A stretch of 64,000 bases of DNA from DTU013 sp964490975 (lineage in GTDB: Bacteria; Bacillota; Clostridia; Acetivibrionales; DTU013). Within the stretch, counting starts at the first letter, position 1. Every line of letters begins with the position of its first letter. Positions 44,461 to 53,075 of this stretch are shown here, one piece after another. The position numbers were made by a program, and so were the translations under genes. The stretch is taken from contig CAZBEQ010000016.1 in the NCBI GenBank assembly GCA_964490975.1, positions 1 to 64,000 of the forward strand, read 5' to 3'. The notes beneath the pieces are model-generated. The model ran no database searches. It saw nothing but the letters and a program-made list of their open reading frames with translations, and was not told where the DNA came from.

Positions 44461-45522
44461 ATGGAAAAGGTGAAGGCGTTTTTTAAGAAAAAGGATATAG
44501 TCATTTCTGCCCGTCGCTATGGTGTAGATGCATTGGGTGCTATGGCGCAGGGCTTGTTCTGCTCGCTGCTGATCGGCACGATCATAAATACGGTCGGTAC
44601 ACAGGCAGGACTGCCCTTCTTGAATGATATAGGAGGTTTTGCTTCTGCAATGGCCGGCCCTGCAATGGCCATTGCTATCGGATATGCTTTAAAATGTCCG
44701 CCGCTGGTACTCTTTTCGCTGGCTGCGGTCGGATACTCTGCAAACACCTTGGGTAAGGCAGGTGGCCCGCTTGCAGTGCTTATAATAGCAATTATTGCGG
44801 CAGAACTGGGTAAAATGGTATCCAAGGAGACCAAGGTGGACATACTTGTTACACCACTGGTCACAATCTTTGCAGGCGTGGGCCTGTCAGCCCTTATTGC
44901 GCCTCCTGTTGGTATGGCTGCCAGCTGGGTGGGTCAAATCATCATGTGGGCGACGGAACAGCAGCCATTCATTATGGGTATTCTTGTTTCTGCCATCGTC
45001 GGTATAGCACTGACACTGCCCATCAGCAGTGCTGCGATCTGTGCTGCACTTAGCCTTACCGGACTTGCCGGAGGAGCGGCTGTGGCCGGCTGCTGTGCCA
45101 ATATGGTCGGCTTTGCCGTACTGTCCTTCCGTGAGAACCGCTGGGGTGGGTTGATATCACAGGGACTGGGTACATCAATGCTTCAGATGGGCAATATAGT
45201 CCGAAATCCGAAGATATGGATCCCTGCTATTGTTACAAGCTGCATCACAGGGCCTATTGCAACGGTTGTGTTCGGCCTGAAGATGAATGGCCCGGCGGTT
45301 GCTTCCGGCATGGGCACCTGCGGCCTGGTTGGCCCAATAGGCGTTTATACGGGATGGATCAATGATGTTGCAGCCGGTTCAAAGGCGGCAATAACAGCAA
45401 TGGACTGGGTAGCTCTGATATTGATATGCTTCATTCTGCCGGCAGTCATATGCTGGGCTTTGGGCCTTGTCTGCAGAAGGCTCGGCTGGATAAAGGAAGG
45501 GGATCTGAAGCTGGAGAACTGA
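44461..45522 (+). CDS. PTS-IIC-like membrane protein (PTS_EIIC_2 family)
   Basis: A 353-residue membrane protein with about ten hydrophobic segments, similar to the PF13303 group of PTS IIC-like proteins (motifs RYGVDALGAMAQGLFCSLLI, PLVTIFAGVGLSALIAPPVG, MNGPAVASGMGTCGLVGPIG). No IIA, IIB or carbohydrate enzyme is adjacent, so sugar transport by a complete PTS is not supported. Members of this group often occur as single genes of unknown substrate. GAAAGGAAG lies upstream of the ATG. It shares a bidirectional terminator with pfkA. Confidence 0.8.
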   Translation: MEKVKAFFKKKDIVISARRYGVDALGAMAQGLFCSLLIGTIINTVGTQAGLPFLNDIGGFASAMAGPAMAIAIGYALKCPPLVLFSLAAVGYSANTLGKAGGPLAVLIIAIIAAELGKMVSKETKVDILVTPLVTIFAGVGLSALIAPPVGMAASWVGQIIMWATEQQPFIMGILVSAIVGIALTLPISSAAICAALSLTGLAGGAAVAGCCANMVGFAVLSFRENRWGGLISQGLGTSMLQMGNIVRNPKIWIPAIVTSCITGPIATVVFGLKMNGPAVASGMGTCGLVGPIGVYTGWINDVAAGSKAAITAMDWVALILICFILPAVICWALGLVCRRLGWIKEGDLKLEN

Positions 45523-45532
45523 TCCGGTAAAA

Positions 45533-45569
45533 AAAGAGCCTTCCGCTTACTAACAGCAGGAGGCTCTTT
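45533..45569. terminator. Bidirectional terminator between IIC-like gene and pfkA
   Basis: AAAGAGCCT and AGGCTCTTT form a 9-bp stem around a loop with an inner TCC/GGA pairing. The preceding A-run serves as T-run for the minus-strand pfkA transcript. Confidence 0.8.
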
Positions 45570-45582
45570 GACCTTCGATTGA

Positions 45583-46554
45583 TCAAAGTGATAATATTTT
45601 ACTGAGCTCTATCATGCTTTCATCAATTGTCTTTGTCATTTCAAGCGCTTCGTTGATTTCAATACCCTGTACTATATGATCCTTGAACACCACGACCTGG
45701 TTATATATACCGTTGCTTAAAAGTTCTGTCGCCTTTGCACCCATCCTGCTTGCCATGACCCTGTCGCGAACTGTAGGGCTTCCTCCGCGCTGTATATGGC
45801 CAAGGACAGTGGCTCTTGCCTCGAGGCCTGTGACCTCTTCGATTTTTTGAGCCATCTCGATGGCACCGCCTGTACCCTCTGCGACTATTACGATATAGTG
45901 CTTCTTGCCCCTGTTCTTGCCATCCAATATCGGCTTGATTATATCCTTGTTGAAATCAAAAGGTTTTTCAGGCAGCAATATTACTTCCGCGCCGCAGGCT
46001 ATTCCGGCGTTGAGTGCAATATAGCCCGCATGCCTTCCCATTACCTCCAGTACACTGCAGCGTTCGTGGGAATAAGCAGTGTCTCTTATCTTGTCAAGAG
46101 CGTCCTGCGCTGTGTTCAAAGCGGTATCATAACCAATGGTGTAATCAGAGCAGCCGATATCATTATCTATGGTTCCCGGTACTCCGATGACCTTCATGCC
46201 ATACTTGCTCAAATCCCTTGCACCACGGAAGGAGCCGTCTCCGCCGATTACTACGAGTGCATCGATACCGAATACCTGAGCCATCGATATGCCTTTTTTG
46301 ATGCCCTCCTCAGTCTTAAAGGCATTACAGCGGGCTGTCTGCAGTACAGTTCCGCCCCTATGGATTATATCTGACACTCTTCTAAGATCCATTTCAAATA
46401 CTTCTCCGCTGATGAGGCCATTATAACCCTTCCTTATTCCCATTACATTGAATCCGTGGTAGATCCCTGTTCTGACCACAGCCCTTATAGCTGCGTTCAT
46501 ACCGGGAGCATCCCCGCCGCTGGTCAATACGCCTATAGTTTTTATATCACCCAT
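45583..46554 (-). CDS. pfkA: ATP-dependent 6-phosphofructokinase
   Basis: A 323-residue PfkA, the committed step of glycolysis (fructose 6-phosphate to fructose 1,6-bisphosphate). Conserved motifs are the ATP-binding GVLTSGGDAPGMNAA and VVIGGDGSFRGA (Gly at the ATP/PPi-discriminating position favours ATP), the catalytic PGTIDNDI with the base Asp, EVMGRHAGYIAL and LGHIQRGGSPT. The length is standard. It stands alone, without pyruvate kinase (pyk) downstream as in many clostridia; the next gene on that side is convergent. Confidence 0.96.
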   Translation of the reverse strand: MGDIKTIGVLTSGGDAPGMNAAIRAVVRTGIYHGFNVMGIRKGYNGLISGEVFEMDLRRVSDIIHRGGTVLQTARCNAFKTEEGIKKGISMAQVFGIDALVVIGGDGSFRGARDLSKYGMKVIGVPGTIDNDIGCSDYTIGYDTALNTAQDALDKIRDTAYSHERCSVLEVMGRHAGYIALNAGIACGAEVILLPEKPFDFNKDIIKPILDGKNRGKKHYIVIVAEGTGGAIEMAQKIEEVTGLEARATVLGHIQRGGSPTVRDRVMASRMGAKATELLSNGIYNQVVVFKDHIVQGIEINEALEMTKTIDESMIELSKILSL

Positions 46555-46768
46555 GAAATTCCTCCGTATCTTACCATTTATCTGATTATGCTATTTATCT
46601 GCCAATACTATTAAAATCATAATCATTTTTAGGCACAACACTTATATTTATTATTACTTTATTTTATAATTTTTTATTATATCATACAATATTTTTCATA
46701 CACATGATGGTAATTTTATAACTATAGTTTTGTGTGATCCAGCGGCGGAAACATTACAGCCACTTTAA

Positions 46769-48538
46769 TTATTCAACATCCTGCAGCGCATCGTAGCCTT
46801 CTTCTCCGGTCCGGACTTTAACGACATTTTCAACATTATATACAAATATCTTGCCGTCACCAATATTACCTGAGTAAAGGACTTCCTTCGCGGTTTCTAT
46901 TACCAGCCTGACGGGGACCTTGCTAATGACGATCTCGACCTTTATCTTCGGGAGAAGCTTCGTTTCAAATTCCACGCCGCGGTAGTATTCGGTCATTCCA
47001 CCCTGCAGTCCATAGCCAAGTACATTTGTGACCGTCATGCCTGTTATGCCGATCTTATCCATTGCATTTTTCAGCGACTCGAATTTGTTCTGCTTGGTGA
47101 TGATCTCGACCTTGGTCAGCTTAATGCCTGTACTGTCTGCAGGAGTTTCGATGACCTTGACCGGTACTGCACGCTCTACAGGAACCTTGCCTGTTGCTTT
47201 GGAAGCAGCCGGTACGATGGCATCAGAGGTGTCAACATCGTTTGTATAATCAACCGTTACGAAATCAGGATAACCCATGTTGCCATGTTCGCCGATATCC
47301 AGGCCTTCGATCTCTTCCTTTGCAGAAACACGCAGTCCCATAGTCATTTTAATAATCTTCCATACCAGGAGTGATGCCGGGAAAACGAAAGCTCCTACAC
47401 ACAATACGCCGAGAGCCTGTCTGCCCAGTAATTCAAAACCGCCTCCAAAGAACAGTCCGTTTGGTGAACTTATTCCGCCTATCCCATCCTGCGCAAACAA
47501 GCCTACAAAAAGTGTACCGAGCACGCCGTGAACAAGGTGGACGGATAATGCACCAACCGGATCATCAAGCTTGATCCTGTCGAAGAACATTACCGCCAGT
47601 ACGACGAGAATGCCTGCAACTGCTCCAATTATGAGTGAACTTGTCACACTTACATATGCACAGCAGGGTGTTATTGCAACGAGTCCTGCCAGAAGACCGT
47701 TTATAGACATGCCCAGATCAGGTTTACCTATCACCAGCCAGGCAGTGGCAGTAGCTGTGAGTATTGCTACGATGCCGGCCGTGTTTGTTGTAACAAGTAT
47801 ATGTGATATTGAAGTAGGATCTGCTGCCATGGTGGAACCGGGATTGAAACCGAACCAGCCGAACCATAAAACGAATGCGCCAATTGTCGCAAGGCTCATG
47901 TTATGGCCTGGAATAGGGTGTATGCTGCCGTCCTTCATGTACTTTCCTATTCTGGGGCCCAGGAGAAGCACACCGGCCAGAGCTGCCCAGCCGCCGACAG
48001 AGTGTACAACGGAACCACCTGCGAAGTCCAGCATTCCAAGCTTGGCAAGGAAACCACCGCCCCAGATCCAATGTCCTACTATCGGATAAATCAGCATAGT
48101 CAGTATTAGTGAAAAAACAATGAATGAAATGTATTTGATACGCTCTGCAACCGCTCCTGAAACGATAGTTGCGGCAGTTCCGCAGAACACCAGCTGGAAG
48201 AAGAATTTTGCCCAGAAGGGGACGCCTGCCCATGATATTGCCGAGTAAACGCCCTGATATGCATCGCCGGTCGCCGGTGAGTTGTCGGCGCCGCTTGCCA
48301 TGAACAGACCGTTCAGACCCATAAAGCCATTGCCGTCTCCGAACATAAGGCCCCATCCTATGACTAGAAAGCCAAGAGAAGAAACAGCAAAGACAATAAA
48401 GTTTTTTGATAGTATGTTAACTGAATTCTTCTGTCGTGCAAGCCCACTTTCTACTGATGCAAAGCCAAGATTCATAAAGAAAACCAGTACTGCTGCGAAA
48501 ATTACCCAAACGGTGTCCAGAATTACTTTTGTATCCAT
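46769..48538 (-). CDS. amt: Ammonium transporter with C-terminal PII domain (Amt-GlnB fusion)
   Basis: A 589-residue fusion. Residues 1 to about 405 form an Amt channel with 11 helices, the twin pore histidines in VVHSVGG and VHLVHGVLG, and GWFGFNPGS. After a linker, residues ~475-585 form a PII signalling domain: GIKLTKVEIITKQNKFESLK, T-loop with the Tyr in MTEYYRGVEF, LPKIKVEIV and the B-loop SGNIGDGKIF. PII proteins bind ATP/ADP and 2-oxoglutarate and usually block Amt when nitrogen is plentiful; here the regulator is covalently attached. AGGAGGG precedes the ATG. A leader terminator (48592-48630) suggests control by attenuation. Confidence 0.93.
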   Translation of the reverse strand: MDTKVILDTVWVIFAAVLVFFMNLGFASVESGLARQKNSVNILSKNFIVFAVSSLGFLVIGWGLMFGDGNGFMGLNGLFMASGADNSPATGDAYQGVYSAISWAGVPFWAKFFFQLVFCGTAATIVSGAVAERIKYISFIVFSLILTMLIYPIVGHWIWGGGFLAKLGMLDFAGGSVVHSVGGWAALAGVLLLGPRIGKYMKDGSIHPIPGHNMSLATIGAFVLWFGWFGFNPGSTMAADPTSISHILVTTNTAGIVAILTATATAWLVIGKPDLGMSINGLLAGLVAITPCCAYVSVTSSLIIGAVAGILVVLAVMFFDRIKLDDPVGALSVHLVHGVLGTLFVGLFAQDGIGGISSPNGLFFGGGFELLGRQALGVLCVGAFVFPASLLVWKIIKMTMGLRVSAKEEIEGLDIGEHGNMGYPDFVTVDYTNDVDTSDAIVPAASKATGKVPVERAVPVKVIETPADSTGIKLTKVEIITKQNKFESLKNAMDKIGITGMTVTNVLGYGLQGGMTEYYRGVEFETKLLPKIKVEIVISKVPVRLVIETAKEVLYSGNIGDGKIFVYNVENVVKVRTGEEGYDALQDVE

Positions 48539-48591
48539 TATTAATCCCTCCTGTTAATTTTTTTGCAATCCGGCAATTTATTTCTAAAAAC

Positions 48592-48630
48592 AAAAAAAGG
48601 CGCGAACCAACGAAAAATTGGTTCGGCGCC
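48592..48630 (-). terminator. Leader terminator (attenuator) upstream of amt
   Basis: On the minus strand GGCGC and GAACCAA pair with TTGGTTC and GCGCC (one bulged C), followed by seven T residues. It lies about 54 nt before the amt start codon and after the probable promoter, so transcription must read through it to reach amt. Nitrogen genes in Firmicutes are often controlled by such terminators with ANTAR antiterminators, but I could not see the paired hexaloop hairpins of that RNA class. Confidence 0.7.
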
Positions 48631-48673
48631 TTTGCCTTTAAAATAAATATGCTTTATGCTAATTGATTTTTAT

Positions 48674-48702
48674 ACTGTATCAGAATAGTGAAATATTGTC
48701 AA
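48674..48702 (-). promoter_or_regulatory. Probable promoter of amt
   Basis: On the minus strand TTGACA (48697-48702) is followed after 17 bp by TACAGT (48674-48679). The transcript would start near 48667 and include the leader terminator. Confidence 0.6.
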
Positions 48703-48795
48703 TATTAATTTTTTGCTCAATTTTTTCGGTAAGGGCAACTTTTATTGATATGTCATTGAATTATTTCCACAAATAGTTAACAAAATTCATACATA

Positions 48796-48945
48796 ACCTG
48801 CTTTATGACAACCAGCTATAGCTGTATGGCTGCCCTTAGCGTAAATTTTGAGCAGGTTTTTATACTTGGAGCAGAAGCCAGGGGGAATATGGGTCCGCGG
48901 TCTCAGCATAAAAAATGGTTGCTAATCCCGCGAGACCGCCTTTTT
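48796..48945 (+). promoter_or_regulatory. Structured leader with terminator before the xylanase gene (unknown RNA candidate)
   Basis: ACCTGCT (48796-48802) pairs with AGCAGGT (48851-48857), enclosing a hairpin with AGCTATAGCT. About 40 bases later GCGGTCTC (48897-48904) and GAGACCGC (48932-48939) form an 8-bp stem followed by CTTTTT, a good intrinsic terminator. The terminator lies about 140 bases before the xylanase start with no gene between. This is the architecture of a riboswitch or small RNA. I do not recognise the class. Confidence 0.5.
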
Positions 48946-49084
48946 GTAATTTACAATGTACTTGGTAATACATTATACTATTATACATATGGTTAATTGT
49001 GTTATTCTCTCCAGAACAGTTATTTACAACAGTCGGGGCACAGAGAACAAGTGCAGGGAACAAAATTTGCGGGGGTGGTTCAAT

Positions 49085-51850
49085 ATGAACAGCAACAAAG
49101 TTGTGAGCATTAAAAAGTTAATAGCATGGATGTCTGTTTTTGCGCTGGTTTTGTCATTAATGACCGGATGCAGTTCAACGGACGGAGCTAAGCAGGAAGA
49201 AATACCTGCGGTACAGAATCCAACCGAGCCGGCTCAAAATGAGGCTCCGGCAGTTGAGGCTGCAGAAGCTGAAGAAACAGAGCTTTACAAGGAAACGTTT
49301 GCAAGCGGGAAGGGACTGGCTGTACAGGCAGGAGGAGCAAACCTGAAGCCGGTGACCGGCAAGGTGTTTGACGGAAACGATGACGGAGCTGCGCTGTATA
49401 TCAGCAACAGAGTGAACAACTGGGATGCGGCAGATTTCAAATTCGCAGACCTGGGCCTTGAAAATGGAACGATATGCAACATAACAGTCAAGGGATATGT
49501 TGATGCAGATGCGGAGGTACCCGCAGGAGGACAGGCATGGCTGCAGGCAGTAGACAGCTATCAATGGCTCGGCGGTGTTGATTATGTAGCTGGAAAGGCG
49601 TTCACGCTGACAGGCAAATATACTGTCGATACCGGAAAGGACGTCGCTATACGCGTTCAGTCCAGCGAAGAAGGAAAGACAGTACCGTTCTACATAGGAG
49701 AAATAACGATCACCGGTAAAAAGGGAGAGGTTCAGGCACCTGCAGCAACAGGACCTAAGGCGCCTGCTGAAAAGTTCACCCCCATTAATTTTGAAGATAA
49801 TACAGCACAGGGCTTCAAGGGCAGGGCAGGCACTGAGACATTGACCGTGACTGATGAAGCAAATCATACTGATGGCGGTAAATACGCTCTTAAGGTAGAA
49901 GGCAGGACCATCGCATGGCATGGACCTTCACTAAATGTTGAAAAATATATTGACGAAGGAATGGAGTATAAGATCACGGCTTGGGTAAAGCTGATCAATC
50001 CGACAAGCTCGCAGTTACAGCTTTCTACTCAGGTAGGCAATGGTGACGGGGCCTCATATGTAAATCTAGCACCCAAAACTATCAGTACAGGCGAAGGATG
50101 GGTCCAGCTCGAGGGGAAATATCGTTATAACAATGCAAGCAGCGGATACATGACTATTTATGTTGAAAGTGCAAGTGACGCTACGGCATCCTTCTATATT
50201 GATGATATCAGCTTTGAGAGCACTGGTGCAGGCGCTGTGGCAATACAGAAGGATATTGCCCCGATCAAGGATGCCTATAAAGATATGTTCCTGTTTGGAA
50301 ATGCTATATCAGCCGAAGATCTGGAAGGTGTCAGGTTTGACCTTCTAAAAATGCACCATAACGTAATTACTGCAGGCAATGCAATGAAGCCTGACGCTTT
50401 GCAGCGCACCAAGGGCAACTTCAATTTCGCCGCTGCAGACAGTATGGTTGATAAGGTCCTTGCTGAAGGTATGAAGATGCATGGTCATACGCTGGCCTGG
50501 CATCAGCAATCTCCTGTATGGATGAATACGAAAGAGGATGGTTCCAAACTTAGCCGGGAGGAAGCACTTGAAAATCTGCGTACCCATATCAAGACGGTAG
50601 TAGAGCATTTCGGCAACAAGGTCATATCCTGGGACGTAGTAAACGAAGGAATGAATGATAATCCTACCAAGCCATCGGATTGGAAGGCTTCGCTTCGTCA
50701 GTCACCGTGGTATAACGCTATAGGCGACGACTATATCGAGCAGGCGTTCCTTGCAGCCAGAGAGGTGCTTGATCAGCATCCTGACTGGGATGTAAAGCTG
50801 TATTACAATGACTATAATGATGATAACCAGAACAAGGCAACAGCTATATACAACATGGTCAAGGAACTGAATGAGAAATATGCAAAGAAACATCCCGGCA
50901 AGCGCCTCATCGATGGTGTCGGAATGCAGGGACACTACTCTGTCAACACTAACCCGGCAAATGTAGAGCTGTCATTGGAAAGATTTGCATCCCTTGGAGT
51001 AGAGGTCAGTATAACAGAGCTTGATATAATGGCAGGAAATAACTCTGAGCTCTCGGAAAAACTGGCAAATGCCCAGGGTGTATTGTACGCGCAGCTTTTC
51101 AAGATATTCAGCGAGCATGCGGATAATATTGCTCGTGTTACCGTATGGGGCATGGATGATGGCACAAGCTGGAGATCTTCACAAAACCCAACTCTCTTCA
51201 ACAAGGATCTCCAGGCTAAACCGGCATATTACGGAGTTATCGATCCTGACAAATTCTTAAAGGACTTTAAGGTGGAATCTGTAGATTCCAACAAAACGAC
51301 CGCAAAATTTGGAACCCCAAAAATCGATGGCAAGATAGACGCCTCATGGAAGAACGCTCCGGAGCTGCAGATTAACCGTTATCAGATGGCTTGGCAGGGA
51401 GCATCGGGCACAGCAAAGGTCCTCTGGGACAACAAAAACCTGTATGTACTGTATCAGGTGAACGATGCACAGCTCGACAAGGCAAGTGAAAACCCATGGG
51501 AACAGGATTCTGTTGAAGCATTTGTGGATGAGAACAATGGAAAGACGACCTTCTATGAGGAAGATGACGGACAGTTCAGAGTCAATTATGAGAATACGGC
51601 AACATTTAACCCCGAAGGTATCGAAAAAGGCTTCAAATCGGCAGTCACTGTTTCAGGAACAAGCTATACTGTTGAAATGAAGATACCGTTCAGATCAATA
51701 ACTCCCAAATCCGGCATGCAGCTCGGCTTTGATGTACAGATCAATGACGGGAAGGATGGAGCACGGCAGAGCGTAGCTACGTGGAATGATTTGACCGGCA
51801 ACGGTTATCAGGACCCGTCGGTGTTTGGCGTTATTACGCTGGAGAAGTAA
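49085..51850 (+). CDS. Lipoprotein GH10 xylanase with CBM22-like and CBM9 modules
   Basis: A 921-residue multimodular enzyme. A signal peptide ends with lipobox LMTGC (Cys29), so it should be anchored to the outer face of the membrane, followed by a Glu/Pro-rich linker. Two beta-sandwich modules follow (about 65-210, and 235-385, the latter CBM22-like: KYALKVEGRTIAWHGPSLNV). The GH10 domain (about 395-745) has acid/base Glu in SWDVVNEGMND and nucleophile Glu in VSITELDIM. The C-terminal CBM9 (about 750-921) starts KIDGKIDASWKNAPELQ. It hydrolyses beta-1,4-xylan. ATG 49085 has GGGGGTGG upstream; the longer frame from 48956 would bury the signal peptide. Confidence 0.92.
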   Translation: MNSNKVVSIKKLIAWMSVFALVLSLMTGCSSTDGAKQEEIPAVQNPTEPAQNEAPAVEAAEAEETELYKETFASGKGLAVQAGGANLKPVTGKVFDGNDDGAALYISNRVNNWDAADFKFADLGLENGTICNITVKGYVDADAEVPAGGQAWLQAVDSYQWLGGVDYVAGKAFTLTGKYTVDTGKDVAIRVQSSEEGKTVPFYIGEITITGKKGEVQAPAATGPKAPAEKFTPINFEDNTAQGFKGRAGTETLTVTDEANHTDGGKYALKVEGRTIAWHGPSLNVEKYIDEGMEYKITAWVKLINPTSSQLQLSTQVGNGDGASYVNLAPKTISTGEGWVQLEGKYRYNNASSGYMTIYVESASDATASFYIDDISFESTGAGAVAIQKDIAPIKDAYKDMFLFGNAISAEDLEGVRFDLLKMHHNVITAGNAMKPDALQRTKGNFNFAAADSMVDKVLAEGMKMHGHTLAWHQQSPVWMNTKEDGSKLSREEALENLRTHIKTVVEHFGNKVISWDVVNEGMNDNPTKPSDWKASLRQSPWYNAIGDDYIEQAFLAAREVLDQHPDWDVKLYYNDYNDDNQNKATAIYNMVKELNEKYAKKHPGKRLIDGVGMQGHYSVNTNPANVELSLERFASLGVEVSITELDIMAGNNSELSEKLANAQGVLYAQLFKIFSEHADNIARVTVWGMDDGTSWRSSQNPTLFNKDLQAKPAYYGVIDPDKFLKDFKVESVDSNKTTAKFGTPKIDGKIDASWKNAPELQINRYQMAWQGASGTAKVLWDNKNLYVLYQVNDAQLDKASENPWEQDSVEAFVDENNGKTTFYEEDDGQFRVNYENTATFNPEGIEKGFKSAVTVSGTSYTVEMKIPFRSITPKSGMQLGFDVQINDGKDGARQSVATWNDLTGNGYQDPSVFGVITLEK

Positions 51851-51877
51851 CAGACTGTAAAAACCGGTTAAAGAATG

Positions 51878-51934
51878 ATTGCCTCCGGATACGATGCATT
51901 GTCATCTTTCGGGGGCAATTTATTTTATTTTTAA
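51878..51934 (+). terminator. Intrinsic terminator after the xylanase gene
   Basis: ATTGCCTCC pairs with the GGGGGCAAT arm (51911-51919) with one G-T pair, extended by CG pairs, followed by TTATTTTATTTTT. Confidence 0.8.
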
Positions 51935-51983
51935 TTTAACTAAAAAAATTGTCAAAAAAACAACAAATTTGGTGTACTTTTTC

Positions 51984-52012
51984 TTGTACATTTTTGTGAA
52001 AAATGCTAGTAT
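51984..52012 (+). promoter_or_regulatory. Promoter of ldh
   Basis: TTGTAC (51984-51989), 17-bp spacer, TAGTAT (52007-52012), with an extended -10 TG one base upstream. The inverted pair TGTAC / GTACA overlaps the -35 region and could be an operator; TTGTGAA within the spacer resembles half of a Rex redox-repressor site, which would fit a fermentation gene. Confidence 0.6.
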
Positions 52013-52078
52013 AAAAAACATGCGTCATTATGCTATAGTAGCTAGTATGTGCAAAAAAAAGTACACCGAGGTGCAATT

Positions 52079-53029
52079 ATGAATAATAGTAGATCAAAAA
52101 TAGCAATTATCGGGTCAGGTTTTGTTGGAGCTTCCGCAGCTTTCGCTATGTCATTAAATCAGATGGTTAATGAGATGGTCCTGATCGACGTAGCAAGAGA
52201 GAAAGCCATAGGCGAAGCAATGGACATAAGCCACGGCCTTTCATTTTTAGGACAGATGTCGGTATACGGCGGCGATTACTCCGACTGTGCTGATTGTGAT
52301 GCAATAATTATCACAGCAGGCGCAAACAGAAAACCCGGCGAAACGCGCATAGATCTTGCGCGTAAGAATACCATGATAGCCAAGGAAATCACGGAAAACA
52401 TCATGAAGTACTATACAAGGGGAGTAATACTGGTTGTAGCCAATCCTGTTGATATCCTCACGTATAAGATCCAAAAATGGTCAGGACTGCCGGCGGGAAA
52501 AGTATTTGGAACAGGTACTGTCCTGGACAGTTCAAGGTTCAGGTTCCTGTTAAGCAGAAAATTCGATGTTGATATCAGGAATGTCCATGGATATATGATC
52601 GGAGAGCATGGCGATTCGCAGTTGCCCCTTTGGAGCGGCACTCACATTGCAGGGAAAAATATCCGGGAATTCTTCGATGATCCTGCATATGGTATAACTG
52701 ATGAAGTAAAGGAAGCTATAATACAGGATGTAAAGACTTCAGGCGCTGAGATAATCAAGAAAAAGGGCGCCACATATTATGCAATTGCAGTTACCATAAA
52801 TACGATCCTTGAATCGCTATTGAAGAATCAGAACACAATAAGAACAGTCTCATCAGTTATAAATAACAAGTATGGTGTTGACGATGTTGCACTGAGTCTT
52901 CCTTCGATCGTAAATTCAAACGGAGTCAAGGGTATACTGGACCTCAAATTGACAGATGAGGAGCAGAAAGCGCTTTTATATTCAGCAGAGCAATTGAAGA
53001 GCGTTTTGGATCACGTCAGGGATATTTAA
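52079..53029 (+). CDS. ldh: L-lactate dehydrogenase
   Basis: A 316-residue NAD-dependent LDH/MDH-family enzyme: NAD-binding IIGSGFVGAS, substrate loop TAGANRKPGETRIDL, ANPVDILTYK, and the catalytic His in MIGEHGDSQLPLWS. It should reduce pyruvate to L-lactate, regenerating NAD+ in fermentation. The loop residue that is Gln in textbook LDHs (Gln102) is Arg here, as in malate dehydrogenases; overall similarity, and my recollection that clostridial LDHs share this, favour LDH. The start ATG 52079 has GAGGTG upstream. A strong promoter precedes it and a bidirectional terminator follows. Confidence 0.85.
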   Translation: MNNSRSKIAIIGSGFVGASAAFAMSLNQMVNEMVLIDVAREKAIGEAMDISHGLSFLGQMSVYGGDYSDCADCDAIIITAGANRKPGETRIDLARKNTMIAKEITENIMKYYTRGVILVVANPVDILTYKIQKWSGLPAGKVFGTGTVLDSSRFRFLLSRKFDVDIRNVHGYMIGEHGDSQLPLWSGTHIAGKNIREFFDDPAYGITDEVKEAIIQDVKTSGAEIIKKKGATYYAIAVTINTILESLLKNQNTIRTVSSVINNKYGVDDVALSLPSIVNSNGVKGILDLKLTDEEQKALLYSAEQLKSVLDHVRDI

Positions 53030-53036
53030 TGGATTC

Positions 53037-53075
53037 AATAATAAAAGCCGCACAAGCTGTGCGGCTTTTATTATT
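53037..53075. terminator. Bidirectional terminator between ldh and acyl-CoA synthetase
   Basis: A near-perfect 39-bp palindrome with GC-rich core GCCGCACA / TGTGCGGC and A- and T-rich flanks on both sides, placed between two convergent genes. Confidence 0.92.

Noticed and set aside
48592..48667. An ANTAR antiterminator target in the amt leader.
   Set aside because: The paired hairpins with conserved hexanucleotide loops could not be found; only the terminator is supported.
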